From: Bacteroidota bacterium | GTDB lineage: Bacteria > Bacteroidota > Bacteroidia > Bacteroidales > VadinHA17 | Length of the DNA stretch: 46,367 nucleotides | Direction: 5' to 3' | Assembly (NCBI GenBank): GCA_011050615.1 | Contig: DRFJ01000052.1 | Coordinates: 75,573 to 121,939 of the forward strand | In this document: one piece after another, positions 25,368 through 34,395 of the stretch | Layout of the letters: the number at the start of each line of letters is the position of its first letter | How positions within the stretch are numbered: the first letter of the stretch is position 1 | The notes under the pieces: generated by a model | Seen by the model: the letters and a program-made list of their open reading frames with translations, nothing else | Databases searched by the model: none | What the model was told of the DNA's origin: nothing | Made by a program: the position numbers and the translations under genes

Positions 25368-26051
25368 TTAATTATCTATTTTACAATACCTTGCCCCAAA
25401 TATTGCAGTACCAATCCTGACCATTGTGCTCCCTTCTTCCAGTGCTACTTTATAATCACCCGACATTCCCATCGATATTTCACAGAAATCATCTTTCTTC
25501 TGAAAGAAACCTTCTTTCAGTTCTTCAAAGACAGACCTGAGATAAACGAATTCTGATCTTACCCTGTCCATATCCTCTGTAAAGGTTGCCATACCCATTA
25601 CGCCTCTTATATTTACATTCCTCAGCTCTTCACTGACGCCCGACTCAATCATTTGCCTCGCCTCCTCCACACTAAAGCCGAATTTTGTTTCTTCCCGTGC
25701 TATATGAAACTGCAAAAGGCAGTCAATTGTCCGCCCGGCCCTGGCTCCTTCCTTATTTATCTCCCTTAGCAATTTTTCCGAATCAACCGATTCTATAAGG
25801 TGGATAAATCCGGCAATATACTTTACCTTATTCCTTTGAAGGTGACCAATCATATGCCATTGGATATCACCGGGGACATGTTCATATTTACCCAACAATT
25901 CCTGAACCCTGTTTTCTCCGAAGATCCTGTGGCCTGCCTCATAAGCTTCCATTATATCCTCAATTGTCTTGGTTTTGGATACAGCCACAAGCTTAACATT
26001 ATCAGGTAGTTCCTTTTTCAGAAGTCTGATATTTTCTGCAATTTCATTCAT
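25368..26051 (-). CDS. yggS: YggS-family pyridoxal phosphate homeostasis protein
   Basis: PLPBP/YggS binds pyridoxal phosphate and keeps free PLP and amino-acid pools in balance; it has no known catalytic turnover. From the ATG at 26051 it has 227 residues, the standard length. The PLP lysine is in V-A-V-S-K-T-K near the start, followed by F-G-E-N-R-V-Q-E-L, W-H-M-I-G-H-L-Q-R-N-K and G-M-S-G-D-Y near the end for phosphate binding. An upstream in-frame start (26108) would place 19 extra residues inside the terminator hairpin of the preceding gene and is rejected. It is followed closely by the dihydroorotate dehydrogenase-like gene. Confidence 0.94.
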   Translation of the reverse strand: MNEIAENIRLLKKELPDNVKLVAVSKTKTIEDIMEAYEAGHRIFGENRVQELLGKYEHVPGDIQWHMIGHLQRNKVKYIAGFIHLIESVDSEKLLREINKEGARAGRTIDCLLQFHIAREETKFGFSVEEARQMIESGVSEELRNVNIRGVMGMATFTEDMDRVRSEFVYLRSVFEELKEGFFQKKDDFCEISMGMSGDYKVALEEGSTMVRIGTAIFGARYCKIDN

Positions 26052-26074
26052 ACTGTAGAAAAACCTAAAATTAA

Positions 26075-26103
26075 AAAAGCCCCGGTTATAAACCAAGGCT
26101 TTT
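26075..26103 (-). terminator. Terminator after the serine operon
   Basis: AAAAGCC and GGCTTTT form a 7-bp outer stem, with GGTT/AACC pairing again inside. On the minus strand a run of T follows. It lies between the DUF1015 gene (stop at 26120) and the yggS start, so it separates the serine-pathway transcript from yggS. Confidence 0.65.
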
Positions 26104-26119
26104 ATCACTATTTACATAA

Positions 26120-27370
26120 TCAGTCGAGCAGATGTATGGCAAGGCCACTTCTTAACTTTGGCTCAAACCAGGTAGTTTTGGGTGGCATAATATTGCCTGT
26201 ATCCGCTATGTTTATAAGTTGTTCCATTGAAACGGGATAAAGGGCAAAGGCAACTTTCATCTCCCCGCTGTCAACTCTTTTCTTCAGTTCACCAAGGCCA
26301 CGGATACCTCCGACGAATTCAATCCTTTTTGAGCGTCTCAGATCCTGGATATCCAGTATGGGTGACAGTACCCGGCTTGTAAGTATAGTCACATCGAGTG
26401 CAGCTATGGGATCAGTGTCGTCATATACATGCTCTTTAGCTTCGAGTTTGTACCATTCTCCTTCAAGATACATTGAAAAGACATGAAGTCTTTCAGGTTT
26501 ATAGATATCCGGGCCAGGCCTTGTAATTATAAATGATTCTCCAAGCTTTTCAATGAATTCATCTGCTGTATTACCGTTCAGATCTTTTATCAGCCTGTTA
26601 TAGTCAATTATTTTAAGCTGCTTATCCGGGAAATGCACAGCCATGAAATAATTAAATTCTTCATCACCGGTATACCCTGGATTTTTCTCACGCTTTTCCT
26701 TGCCAACAAGGGCTGCGGCAGCCGTTCTGTGATGTCCATCGGCAACATAGGTGAAAGGGACCTTATCCCTGAACAGATTTTCTATTTCAGTAATATGGGC
26801 CCTGTCATTTATCACCCAGAAATGATGACCAAATCCATCATCGGCAACAAAATCATATTCCGGTTCCTGATGCCTTACAACCAGATCAACAATTTTATCA
26901 ATCTCCTTTACTGCAGGATATGTAAAAAATACAGGTTCGATATTTGCATTGTTTGTTCTCACATGAATCATCCTGTCCTCTTCCTTATCCGGCCTTGTCA
27001 GCTCATGTTTCTTTATTACCCCATCAAGGTAATCATCAACGGATGCACAGGCTAAAAGGCCATACTGCGTTCTCCCTTCCATGGTCTGTGCATAGATATA
27101 GAATTTTGCTTCCTTATCCTGTACCAGCCATTTATTTTTCTGCCATTTAATGAAATTCTCATATGATTTACGGTACACTTCCTCACTATGAACATCAATG
27201 CCCTTAGGAAGGTCTATCTCAGCTCTTGTTATATGCAGTAAGGAATACTTATTCCCCCTGGCCATTATCTTTGCCTCATCTGTGCTCATTACATCATAAG
27301 GCAGGCATGCTACTTTATCAGCAAGGTCTTTTGGAGGCCGGAGGGCTTTAAATGGTTTAACTATTGCCAT
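26120..27370 (-). CDS. DUF1015 family protein of the serine operon
   Basis: This 416-residue protein is a full-length DUF1015 (COG4198) member: it starts with I-V-K-P-F-K-A-L-R-P, has C-L-P-Y-D-V-M near residue 23, a central V-A-D-G-H-H-R-T-A-A-A segment and a Y-F-M-A-V-H-F segment. The D-G-H-H-R motif is typical. Family members are found beside serA and serC in many bacteria, and a kinase-like role towards free serine has been discussed for related proteins (SerK-type, ParB-like fold); the D-G-H-H-R-T-A-A segment fits that fold, but activity here is an inference. It lies 22 bases after serA, in the order serC-serA-DUF1015, and the operon ends at the hairpin at 26075-26103. Confidence 0.9.
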   Translation of the reverse strand: MAIVKPFKALRPPKDLADKVACLPYDVMSTDEAKIMARGNKYSLLHITRAEIDLPKGIDVHSEEVYRKSYENFIKWQKNKWLVQDKEAKFYIYAQTMEGRTQYGLLACASVDDYLDGVIKKHELTRPDKEEDRMIHVRTNNANIEPVFFTYPAVKEIDKIVDLVVRHQEPEYDFVADDGFGHHFWVINDRAHITEIENLFRDKVPFTYVADGHHRTAAAALVGKEKREKNPGYTGDEEFNYFMAVHFPDKQLKIIDYNRLIKDLNGNTADEFIEKLGESFIITRPGPDIYKPERLHVFSMYLEGEWYKLEAKEHVYDDTDPIAALDVTILTSRVLSPILDIQDLRRSKRIEFVGGIRGLGELKKRVDSGEMKVAFALYPVSMEQLINIADTGNIMPPKTTWFEPKLRSGLAIHLLD

Positions 27371-27392
27371 ATTATATAAAGGAATTTAATTA

Positions 27393-28313
27393 TTAACTAT
27401 TAAGCCTGAAGGTTTCATCTCCTTCCTCAAGGAAGGCAATAATCTGGCTTGCAGCTGCAATTCCGGCATTGATATTTGCTTCAGCAGTCTGAGCACCCAT
27501 CTTCTTTGGAGTAAAGAAGTACCTTCCCGGGTATTTCGTTATGATGTCATCACTGCAATCCGGTGCAATGTCAGATAAATAGCTGAAATCGTCCCTTTCA
27601 GCGAATACCTTCATTAACTCCTGCTCGTTAATCACCTCTTTCCTGGCGGTATTCACAAGTGTGGCATTCCCCGGCATCATGCTCAGGAGTTTGTAACCTA
27701 TTGATGCTTTTGTTTGGTTGTTCGCCGGTATGTGAAGCGATACATACTGACAGTTTGAATAAAGATCCTCAACTGTTTTGAGAGCTTTTATTCCATCCTT
27801 TTCGATAATCTTATCATCCACGAAGGGATCAAAGGCAAAAATTTCCATTCCAAACCCGCGGGCTATTTTTGCGACATACTTACCCACATTCCCATAGGCG
27901 TGTATTCCCAGGCTTTTCCCCCTGAGCTCAGTGCCCGGTTTTCCATTAAATCCGCCCCTGGCCTGGTAAACCATCATTCCGAAAGCCAGCTCTGCCACTG
28001 CATTAGAGTTCTGCCCCGGGGTGTTCATTGCAACGATATCCCTGGCGGTACATGCCTCCAGGTCAATATTGTCATAACCGGCGCCTGCCCTTACCACTAT
28101 TTTAAGCCTGGTTGCGGCATCCAAAACCCCGGTGTCAACTATATCACTTCTTACTATCAGTGCATCTGCTTCCTTTACTGCAGAAAGCAATTCCTTTTTG
28201 TCAGTATACGCCTCAAGCAGACTGAGTTCATAGCCTGCATTTTCAAGTTCCTTTCTTATGCCCTTCACCGCTTCTCCGGCAAAAGGTTTTTCCGTAGCTA
28301 CCAATACTTTCAT
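27393..28313 (-). CDS. serA: D-3-phosphoglycerate dehydrogenase (short form)
   Basis: SerA oxidises 3-phosphoglycerate to 3-phosphohydroxypyruvate in serine synthesis. The protein has 306 residues, without the C-terminal ACT regulatory domain, so serine feedback through ACT is not expected. The NAD-binding loop reads A-Y-G-N-V-G, with Ala in place of the usual first Gly, as is normal for Bacteroidota SerA. Other marks are the substrate-binding V-R-A-G-A-G-Y-D-N-I-D, N-T-P-G-Q-N-S-N-A-V-A-E, and the N-T-A-R-K-E segment with the active-site Arg. The catalytic His-type site at the C-terminal domain is represented by the unusual K-K-M-G-A-Q-T segment in place of P-H-I-G. It lies between serC (12 bases) and DUF1015 (22 bases). 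Confidence 0.94.
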   Translation of the reverse strand: MKVLVATEKPFAGEAVKGIRKELENAGYELSLLEAYTDKKELLSAVKEADALIVRSDIVDTGVLDAATRLKIVVRAGAGYDNIDLEACTARDIVAMNTPGQNSNAVAELAFGMMVYQARGGFNGKPGTELRGKSLGIHAYGNVGKYVAKIARGFGMEIFAFDPFVDDKIIEKDGIKALKTVEDLYSNCQYVSLHIPANNQTKASIGYKLLSMMPGNATLVNTARKEVINEQELMKVFAERDDFSYLSDIAPDCSDDIITKYPGRYFFTPKKMGAQTAEANINAGIAAASQIIAFLEEGDETFRLNS

Positions 28314-28325
28314 TATACTCTGTAT

Positions 28326-29396
28326 TTAATTGTTTGCTTCAAAATCTTTCATCGTCTGAATCAATGCTTTCACACTTTCAGGAGGAAGGGCATTATACAG
28401 GGAAGCACGGAATCCTCCGACCGATCTGTGTCCCTTTATTCCTATCATACCCCTTGATGAGGCAAATGAAAGGAAATCGGTTTCAAGATCCTTATATTCA
28501 TCACTCATAACAAAGCAGACATTCATTATCGAACGGTCACTATCCTTGTCAACAGTTGGTACAAACAGTTTATTCCGGTCTATTTCAGCATACAGCATGT
28601 TTGCCTTTTCCTCGTTTATTTTCTGCATGGCTTCAAGCCCACCCTTGTCCCTTAGCCACTTAAGAGTCTGTAAAGCAGCATATACGGGCAGTACCGGAGG
28701 TGTATTGAACATTGATTCCTTTTCGATATGTGTCCGGTAATCCAGCATGGTGGGTATGGGCCTGTCCACCTTCCCGAGGATTGATTCCTTAACAATAACA
28801 AATGTCACACCGGCCGGCGCAAGGTTTTTCTGTGCTCCCCCATATATAATCCCATATTTTGCCACATCAAGTGGCCTGCTGAAGATATCGGATGACATGT
28901 CGGCAACCAGTGTCACAGGAGAATCAATATCCTTTTTGATTTCAGTACCATAAATTGTATTGTTTGTGGTAATGTGAAAATAATCAGCATCTTCAGGAAT
29001 TGTATAGTTCTCCGGTATATAATTGAAATTTGAATCTTTGGAAGAAGCCACCTCAATGACCTCACCAAAAAATTTAGCTTCCTTTATTGCTTTTGAGGCC
29101 CATGAACCGGTATTAAGATAGGCCGATTTCTTATTCATCAGGTTCATTGGCACCATGGCAAACTGTGTACTGGCTCCCCCGCCCAGAAAAAGGACATGGT
29201 AACCCTCAGGCACTGAAAGTAATTCCTTAAATAATGACTGAGCCTCCTCCATTACTGACACAAATTCCTTACTGCGATGTGAGACTTCCATTATTGAAAG
29301 TCCCGTTCCGGCAAAATCCTTTACCGCTTCTGCAACCTTATCAACTGTATACTGTGGTAAGATTGAAGGTCCTGCATAAAAATTATGTTTCTTCAT
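28326..29396 (-). CDS. serC: Phosphoserine aminotransferase
   Basis: SerC transaminates 3-phosphohydroxypyruvate with glutamate to phosphoserine, and can act in pyridoxal phosphate synthesis. The 356-residue class V aminotransferase starts with [10 protein letters not shown], has [21 protein letters not shown], the D-M-S-S-D-I segment and the PLP lysine in [12 protein letters not shown]. The C-terminal [12 protein letters not shown] is typical. It heads the serC-serA-DUF1015 operon. The 63-base gap to the ComB gene upstream has no clear terminator or TAnnTTTG box, so read-through from gcvT-comB is possible. Confidence 0.96.
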   Translation of the reverse strand: MKKHNFYAGPSILPQYTVDKVAEAVKDFAGTGLSIMEVSHRSKEFVSVMEEAQSLFKELLSVPEGYHVLFLGGGASTQFAMVPMNLMNKKSAYLNTGSWASKAIKEAKFFGEVIEVASSKDSNFNYIPENYTIPEDADYFHITTNNTIYGTEIKKDIDSPVTLVADMSSDIFSRPLDVAKYGIIYGGAQKNLAPAGVTFVIVKESILGKVDRPIPTMLDYRTHIEKESMFNTPPVLPVYAALQTLKWLRDKGGLEAMQKINEEKANMLYAEIDRNKLFVPTVDKDSDRSIMNVCFVMSDEYKDLETDFLSFASSRGMIGIKGHRSVGGFRASLYNALPPESVKALIQTMKDFEANN

Positions 29397-29459
29397 CTTT
29401 TTAGTTTTTTCGTTTAAAAAAGTCTTTTATCATATTATCATAAAGCCTTCAGATAAGGT

Positions 29460-30182
29460 CTATAAGTTTAAATTGAATAATTTACCCTTTACAAGATAAG
29501 GGAGTACATCTGTTGAATCAGCTATATGGCAAAAGGGGATACAGTCGTCAAGGCCTTTCTCCCTCAACCTGCTTCTCTGGGCAGCCTTATCAATATAAGA
29601 AAGAATATCGGGTTCTGCAAGTTTCCAGAGATCAAGGGCTAAGGTCACCGAGTCACATGATGAGCTGAATTTTTCGCTTTTCAACAGTCTGTCGGCCAGT
29701 GCCCCGGCAAAAACCGAATCTTCAAGAGATATTTTACCCTTCCAACCGGCACATAGCAATATAATTTTCCTGTCCTGGTCCAGCAGATATCTCTCAAGGC
29801 TGCTGATATTAAGAAAGGATCCTATAAGCACCCGGTAGCATCCCGAAGCCACTTCAATCGACATTGTACCATTCGTTGTGCTGTAGACAATTGTTTGCCC
29901 GCGTACCCTTTCCGGAGTAAAATTAAAGGGTGAATTCCCGAAGTCTGCAAACTCCTGAACATAGCCGTCACGTTCGGCAGCCACTCTATATCCCTTCTTT
30001 TTATATTCCCTTGCCATCTCCAGGTCGGGAACCGGAATCAGGCATTCAGCACCATTGGCAAAAGCATTGCATATGGATGAGCTGGCCCTGAGTATATCAA
30101 TTACAACCACTATGGCCTCAGTATCGGCATAACGGTCAAAAATGGCAGGAGTAAGACAAACTTCCAGATTATACCTTGTCAT
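29460..30182 (-). CDS. comB: ComB-family 2-phosphosulfolactate phosphatase-like protein
   Basis: ComB removes phosphate from 2-phosphosulfolactate, a step of coenzyme M synthesis in archaea. From the ATG at 30182 the protein has 240 residues with the family's landmarks: V-V-I-D-I-L-R-A-S-S-S at the N-terminus (acidic metal site), A-A-E-R-D-G-Y, D-F-G-N-S-P, S-T-T-N-G-T and L-L-C-A-G-W-K-G-K-I-S-L-E-D. A start at 30227 would overlap gcvT and is unlikely. It follows gcvT by 16 bases. No comA or comC is near, and Bacteroidota do not make coenzyme M, so the substrate is probably a different phosphate or sulfonate compound; a link to sulfonate-headed lipids is only a guess. Confidence 0.85.
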   Translation of the reverse strand: MTRYNLEVCLTPAIFDRYADTEAIVVVIDILRASSSICNAFANGAECLIPVPDLEMAREYKKKGYRVAAERDGYVQEFADFGNSPFNFTPERVRGQTIVYSTTNGTMSIEVASGCYRVLIGSFLNISSLERYLLDQDRKIILLCAGWKGKISLEDSVFAGALADRLLKSEKFSSSCDSVTLALDLWKLAEPDILSYIDKAAQRSRLREKGLDDCIPFCHIADSTDVLPYLVKGKLFNLNL

Positions 30183-30198
30183 TAAAATCAACTCTTTT

Positions 30199-31302
30199 TT
30201 ATCCTTTATAAATTGGAAATTTAACAAGACGGGCTTTCAGATCTTTGTTCCGTACCCTGATAAAAATTTCCGTACCTTCCTTCCAATATCCTTTATTAAG
30301 GTATCCCATTCCTATTCCCTGTTTCATCATGGGAGACATTGTTCCGGATGTTACCCTGCCAATATTCTCACCATCTGCATTCACGATTTCGTAATCATGT
30401 CTTGGTATTCCCCTGTCAATCATCACAAAACCCTTTAATCGTTTATCAACTCCTTCTTCCTTTTGTTTCAGGAGGAATTCTTTATCCAGGAAGTCCTTTC
30501 CTTCCGTAAATTTTGTTATCCATCCAAGGCCGGCTTCTATTGGTGAGGTGGTATCGTCTATATCGTTTCCATAAAGACAAAAGCCCATTTCAAGTCTTAA
30601 TGTATCTCTTGCCCCCAGACCAATGGGTTTGATGCCGAACTCCTCTCCTGCTTCAAAAACTGCCTTCCATAACCGGGGGGCATCCTCATTACTGACATAT
30701 ATCTCACAACCTCCTGCCCCGGTATATCCCGTTGTGGAAAATATTACCCTGTCGATCCCTGCAAAGGGTATCTCCCTGAAAGTATAATACTCCATGCCAG
30801 TAATATCCTCCTCCGTTAATTTCTGCATCGCCCGCATGGCGAGGGGGCCCTGCACGGCCAGTTGTGCTATGGAACCAGATGCATTTTCTATACCCTTTCC
30901 CGGTCTTATCCCAAACTTTTCTGCATTATCAACACACCATTTCCAGTCTTTTTCAATGTTGGCCGCATTGACCACCAGCAGGTATTTCTCTTCACCGAAC
31001 CTGTAAACAAGAAGATCATCCACTATCCCTCCTTTCCCGTTGGGAAAGCAGGAATACTGGACCTTGCCATCGACAAGTGATGCCACATCATTTGAGCTTA
31101 TATATTGAAGAAAATTAAGCGCTTCCGGTCCGCTTACCCAGAATTCGCCCATATGGGATACATCAAAAACGCCTACTTTTTCCCGGACGGTAATATGTTC
31201 ATCATTTATACCTGTATATTCAACCGGCATATTATAACCTGCAAAAGGTACCATTTTGGCTCCCCTCTCTTCATGAAATTTTGTAAAAGCAGTATTTTTC
31301 AT
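30199..31302 (-). CDS. gcvT: Aminomethyltransferase (glycine cleavage T protein)
   Basis: GcvT transfers the methylene group from lipoyl-bound aminomethyl to tetrahydrofolate, releasing ammonia. The 367-residue protein shows V-F-D-V-S-H-M-G-E near residue 48, G-F-T-type N-terminal folate fold marks such as L-A-V-Q-G-P, the [10 protein letters not shown] segment with its folate-binding acidic residue, [13 protein letters not shown] and the C-terminal [10 protein letters not shown]. It lacks neighbours gcvP, gcvH and lpd here, so the rest of the system is elsewhere. It stands upstream of comB on the same strand, and further on lies the serine pathway; both serve one-carbon metabolism. Confidence 0.96.
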   Translation of the reverse strand: MKNTAFTKFHEERGAKMVPFAGYNMPVEYTGINDEHITVREKVGVFDVSHMGEFWVSGPEALNFLQYISSNDVASLVDGKVQYSCFPNGKGGIVDDLLVYRFGEEKYLLVVNAANIEKDWKWCVDNAEKFGIRPGKGIENASGSIAQLAVQGPLAMRAMQKLTEEDITGMEYYTFREIPFAGIDRVIFSTTGYTGAGGCEIYVSNEDAPRLWKAVFEAGEEFGIKPIGLGARDTLRLEMGFCLYGNDIDDTTSPIEAGLGWITKFTEGKDFLDKEFLLKQKEEGVDKRLKGFVMIDRGIPRHDYEIVNADGENIGRVTSGTMSPMMKQGIGMGYLNKGYWKEGTEIFIRVRNKDLKARLVKFPIYKG

Positions 31303-31379
31303 TGCTTAAAATATTTTTTATTAAATTTTTTTATAGAATTATTTCCTCTCTATCTAAATAATAATCAAGGCCACCCGGT

Positions 31380-32807
31380 TTATCTTCTGATCATCAGCGT
31401 GTCAGGCTTCAGGGCAGTTGCATTTCTGGTGACGGAAAGGCTATCATTATTTGCTTTTTGGGGAACACCGGTAGTTCGCTTCAGAACAAGCCTGTAAATA
31501 TCAAAGCCCCCGTAACCTCCAGGTCTGTCACTCGCCAGCCATGATTCATCTCCGTAAAAAACCCCGGGCCTGTAGAACATGTCATTTGATTGTGAATTTA
31601 CAGGCAGCCCTAAATTAAACGGTTCCGACCACAAACCTACTTCATCCTTCACAGACATATATATGTCGTATCCTCCAATACCCCCGGGCCTGTTTGAACT
31701 GAACCAGATGGTATCCCCTCCAGGGGATACATGCACCGACTCTTCATTCAGTTCTGAATTGACAGGGTTACCAAGGTTAAAAGGCTCTGTCCATTTATTC
31801 TTTCCTACCCTTGTAATATAATAAATATCACGACCCCCGAGGCCCTTCCCCATATCACTGGTGAAGAATATTTCATTATTATCCTCCGTAATTGATATGG
31901 AAGTCTCCCTGTACCTGGTGTTACAATTTATGCCGGGCTTATGCGGGCTGCTCCATTCGCCGTCTTCATATTCCGATAAAAGGATATCGCCATTCCCTGT
32001 ATAACCCGCGTAAATATACATCAGTTCTCCAGGGGCATCAACCGCCAGAACACCTTCGTTCAAAGGACTTGCCAGGTTATCACCTGCCGGCCCGGCCGGA
32101 TTCCATTTGTTATGTTCCCCTGTTGCCACAAAAATATTCTCGTCCCACTTCATGTCTGAATTCTGGCGCTTCCTCTTTTTATCGATTATTCGCCTTGTCG
32201 TGAAATACAATAATCTGCCTTCATTGGTCAGTACAGGAGAATAATCATCATATTCCGAATTCACATTTCCCCCGGCATTAATTAATTCAGTATCCACTTC
32301 ATTGGCTGACATTTCTATGGCTTTGTTGCACTGATTGACAAGCTTATTTACTTCAGGTCTGAAAGTGCCTGACTCATGGAACCTGTCAGAGTACATATTA
32401 TAATAGTCGATAGCCTTGCCGTAGTCTCCCCTTAAATGATAAGACTTTCCGGTTAGTAAAAGAATATCCTCGGCAACATCAGGGTTGAGCTCATAAGCCC
32501 TGAGAAAAAAATCAAGAGATTTCACAGGCTCTCTTCCCAGGAGATAAGCCAGCCCTATCTTATAATTTAATTCGGCATTATTACTGTTATAATCACTGGC
32601 AAGAAGGTAACATATAACTGCCTGTGGATACATCCCCACCCCTGCTTTAAATAGTTTATCTCCTTCCTTAAGGCTTTTCCATGCATCCCTGAAACCCTCA
32701 TCCGCTGCTTTAAAATCGGACCTTGAGACCTGCAGGGTTTCCTGGCCCGATAAATTCATCAGTGGCAACACTATAATTATGATAAGCACACATAAATGTT
32801 TTTTCAT
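31380..32807 (-). CDS. TPR and PD40 beta-propeller surface protein
   Basis: The 475-residue protein has a signal peptide (residues 1-21), a helical TPR-like region (about 30-150; for example Y-K-I-G-L-A-Y-L-L-G and the Y-Y-N-M-Y segment), and four to five PD40/WD40-like blades (about 185-440) with the recurring I-F-F-T-S-D, I-W-F-S-S-N-R-P-G-G and A-S-D-R-P-G-G-Y-G-G-F-D-I-Y marks. This layout is that of Bacteroidota OmpA-type proteins such as PorE, but the sequence stops after the propeller and has no OmpA-like peptidoglycan-binding domain; the tail is short and basic. It is likely periplasmic or surface-associated. No type 9 secretion gene is adjacent, so a role there is unproved. It is alone on its transcript as far as can be seen. 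Confidence 0.85.
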   Translation of the reverse strand: MKKHLCVLIIIIVLPLMNLSGQETLQVSRSDFKAADEGFRDAWKSLKEGDKLFKAGVGMYPQAVICYLLASDYNSNNAELNYKIGLAYLLGREPVKSLDFFLRAYELNPDVAEDILLLTGKSYHLRGDYGKAIDYYNMYSDRFHESGTFRPEVNKLVNQCNKAIEMSANEVDTELINAGGNVNSEYDDYSPVLTNEGRLLYFTTRRIIDKKRKRQNSDMKWDENIFVATGEHNKWNPAGPAGDNLASPLNEGVLAVDAPGELMYIYAGYTGNGDILLSEYEDGEWSSPHKPGINCNTRYRETSISITEDNNEIFFTSDMGKGLGGRDIYYITRVGKNKWTEPFNLGNPVNSELNEESVHVSPGGDTIWFSSNRPGGIGGYDIYMSVKDEVGLWSEPFNLGLPVNSQSNDMFYRPGVFYGDESWLASDRPGGYGGFDIYRLVLKRTTGVPQKANNDSLSVTRNATALKPDTLMIRR

Positions 32808-32882
32808 TGTTAGACTGTTTTGAGGCCTAAAAATAGTAATTATCTGGATGATTAAGGCCGCGGCAGGAAAATAATTCCCTAA

Positions 32883-32915
32883 TTGCTATCCTCTTTTTGA
32901 TTTTTGTTATTTTTG
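32883..32915 (+). promoter_or_regulatory. Promoter for the Hpt-STAS pair
   Basis: TTG at 32883-32885 and TATTTTTG at 32908-32915 (TAnnTTTG) are separated by 22 bases, within the range for Bacteroidota sigma-ABfr promoters. The ATG of the Hpt gene is 24 bases further. The rest of the 131-base gap from 32808 shows nothing recognisable. Confidence 0.65.
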
Positions 32916-32938
32916 TTTAGTAATATATTCTAATCAAT

Positions 32939-33289
32939 ATGGAATTTAAGATTGTTAATGTCGGATACATAGAGGAAGTATGCGATAAATCACCAGAGCT
33001 TATCAGAGAGATGATAGACATTTTCAGGGATCAGGTCATGGAATTCAGTGATGAAATGGAAAAATTATTTTCAGAAGACAGGTATTATGATCTCGGAATG
33101 CTTGCGCACAAAGCAAAATCCTCGGTGACCATAATGGGAATGGATGATCTTGCAGGCGAGTTGAAAGAACTGGAACTCAACGCCAAAGAAGGGATCAAAA
33201 CTGAAACATACAAGAATTGCATCAGCAGTTTTGTAAACCAGACAGGTGAAGCCCTGAAAGAGCTTGACACTTACCTTGAAAAATTATAG
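32939..33289 (+). CDS. Histidine phosphotransfer (Hpt) domain protein
   Basis: The 116-residue protein is a stand-alone Hpt domain, a four-helix bundle. The phosphorylatable histidine is H57 in L-A-H-K-A-K-S-S, which fits the Hpt motif H-x-x-K-[GAS]-S. An Hpt protein accepts phosphate from one response-regulator receiver and passes it to another. No histidine kinase or response regulator is in the window, so its partners are elsewhere. It is preceded by a clear promoter and followed after 8 bases by a STAS protein, so the pair is cotranscribed and links a phosphorelay with partner switching. The start at 32939 is the only sensible one. Confidence 0.88.
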   Translation: MEFKIVNVGYIEEVCDKSPELIREMIDIFRDQVMEFSDEMEKLFSEDRYYDLGMLAHKAKSSVTIMGMDDLAGELKELELNAKEGIKTETYKNCISSFVNQTGEALKELDTYLEKL

Positions 33290-33297
33290 CAGCTACC

Positions 33298-33636
33298 ATG
33301 CTTACTATTGAAAAGCTTGATAATAATATCGATCGTGTAAGTTTCAACAGGCTTGAGAAGTTAAATGCCCCTGTAGCTGATGATATAAAATCTGAACTGA
33401 TCAGGATGTTTGACGCCCCGAATGCAAAAATCGTCATCGACCTTGATGGAATAAAATATATTGACAGCTCCGGCTTCGGTTGCTTCCTTACTGCAATGAA
33501 GGCTGCCAGGAATAATTACGGGAAGCTGAAAATCTGCAATATTGAACCCGAGGTGCTTACCGTCTTTAAAACCCTGCAATTACATACAATCATAGATCTT
33601 TATGACGACCTCGATTCATGCCTGAATAGTTTTTAA
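33298..33636 (+). CDS. STAS-domain anti-sigma factor antagonist-like protein
   Basis: The 112-residue protein has the STAS fold signature: I-V-I-D-L-D-G-I-K-Y-I-D-S-S-G-F with two serines (S57, S58) at the site that in SpoIIAA-type proteins is phosphorylated by a kinase, followed by the helix L-T-A-M-K-A-A-R and the C-x-I-x-P-E-V strand-helix. It should switch partners depending on phosphorylation. It has no adjacent RsbW-type kinase; the nearest kinase-like gene is siaB at 38 kb. It begins 8 bases after the Hpt gene. A second STAS protein lies at 43976. The target could be a SiaB-like kinase, an anti-sigma factor or a non-sigma output; none is proved. Confidence 0.88.
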   Translation: MLTIEKLDNNIDRVSFNRLEKLNAPVADDIKSELIRMFDAPNAKIVIDLDGIKYIDSSGFGCFLTAMKAARNNYGKLKICNIEPEVLTVFKTLQLHTIIDLYDDLDSCLNSF

Positions 33637-33649
33637 ATATAATTAACGG

Positions 33650-33682
33650 TTGATACATTCTGCCCTATTGCTCTTATCTTTG
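33650..33682 (+). promoter_or_regulatory. Promoter for the flavin reductase-like gene
   Basis: TTG (33650-33652) and TATCTTTG (33675-33682) lie 22 bases apart, the same spacing as the Hpt promoter. The ATG follows after 15 bases. This separates the gene from the Hpt-STAS pair. Confidence 0.6.
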
Positions 33683-33697
33683 ATCTAAACAAGCTAT

Positions 33698-34276
33698 ATG
33701 GAAAAAATTGTTTGGAAACCCGGAACAATGATTTACCCCCTGCCCGCAGTTATGGTAAGTTGCGGAAAAAACCCGGAGGAATATAATATTATTACTGTAG
33801 CCTGGACAGGAACAATATGCTCAGACCCGCCAATGTGCTATATCTCAATCAGACCATCGAGGCACTCATATGAAATTATCAAGCGTAACCGGGAATTTGT
33901 TATTAACCTGACAACAGAAAAGCTGGCATGGGCTACAGACTGGTGCGGGGTTCAATCAGGACGTGATCATTATAAATTCGGTGATATGAAACTTAGCCCG
34001 GTAAAAAGCATTAAAGTTGACGCCCCGGCAATTGCGGAATCACCCGTAAATATTGAATGCAGGGTGACCGATATTATTGAGCTGGGCATCCACCATATGT
34101 TCATCGCAGAAGTGCTTACGATACAGGCCGATAAGGAATATTACAATACTGAAACAGGGGCTTTCAGACTGGACAGGGCAAAGCTGATAAGTTATCAGCA
34201 CGGCAAATATTATAAAACGGGAGAAATGATAGGGAAATTCGGTTATTCCGTGAAGAAAAAAAGAAAAAGAAGATAG
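33698..34276 (+). CDS. Flavin reductase-like domain protein (flavoredoxin type)
   Basis: The 192-residue protein belongs to the flavin reductase-like split-barrel family: P-L-P-A-V-M-V-S-C-G near residue 14, I-I-T-V-A-W-T-G-T-I-C-S-D-P-P near 31, I-S-I-R-P-S-R-H-S-Y (FMN contact) near 50, and F-V-I-N-L-T-T. It probably binds FMN non-covalently, acting as a flavoredoxin-like carrier or as a small NAD(P)H-flavin reductase; which one cannot be told. The C-terminus is very basic (K-K-K-R-K-R-R). It has its own promoter and lies between the Hpt-STAS pair and the ABC transporter gene, so a functional link to them is only by location. Confidence 0.88.
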   Translation: MEKIVWKPGTMIYPLPAVMVSCGKNPEEYNIITVAWTGTICSDPPMCYISIRPSRHSYEIIKRNREFVINLTTEKLAWATDWCGVQSGRDHYKFGDMKLSPVKSIKVDAPAIAESPVNIECRVTDIIELGIHHMFIAEVLTIQADKEYYNTETGAFRLDRAKLISYQHGKYYKTGEMIGKFGYSVKKKRKRR

Positions 34277-34363
34277 CAAACAAGGCCCTCCACTGACTGA
34301 GACATACTGACAGGTAAAAATGATGCTTTTAGGAAAATAAGACATATTTTAGTATTTTCATTT

Positions 34364-34371
34364 TAATTTTG
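34364..34371 (+). promoter_or_regulatory. -7 box for the ABC transporter gene
   Basis: TAATTTTG matches TAnnTTTG, 24 bases before the ATG at 34396. No clear -33 TTG is present. The rest of the 119-base gap holds nothing recognisable. Confidence 0.45.
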
Positions 34372-34395
34372 AAAACCTTGTAACTTCCACCTTAA

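Noticed and set aside
26052-26108. Upstream start of yggS at 26108
   Set aside because: It would cover the terminator hairpin of the serine operon and adds residues unlike the family.
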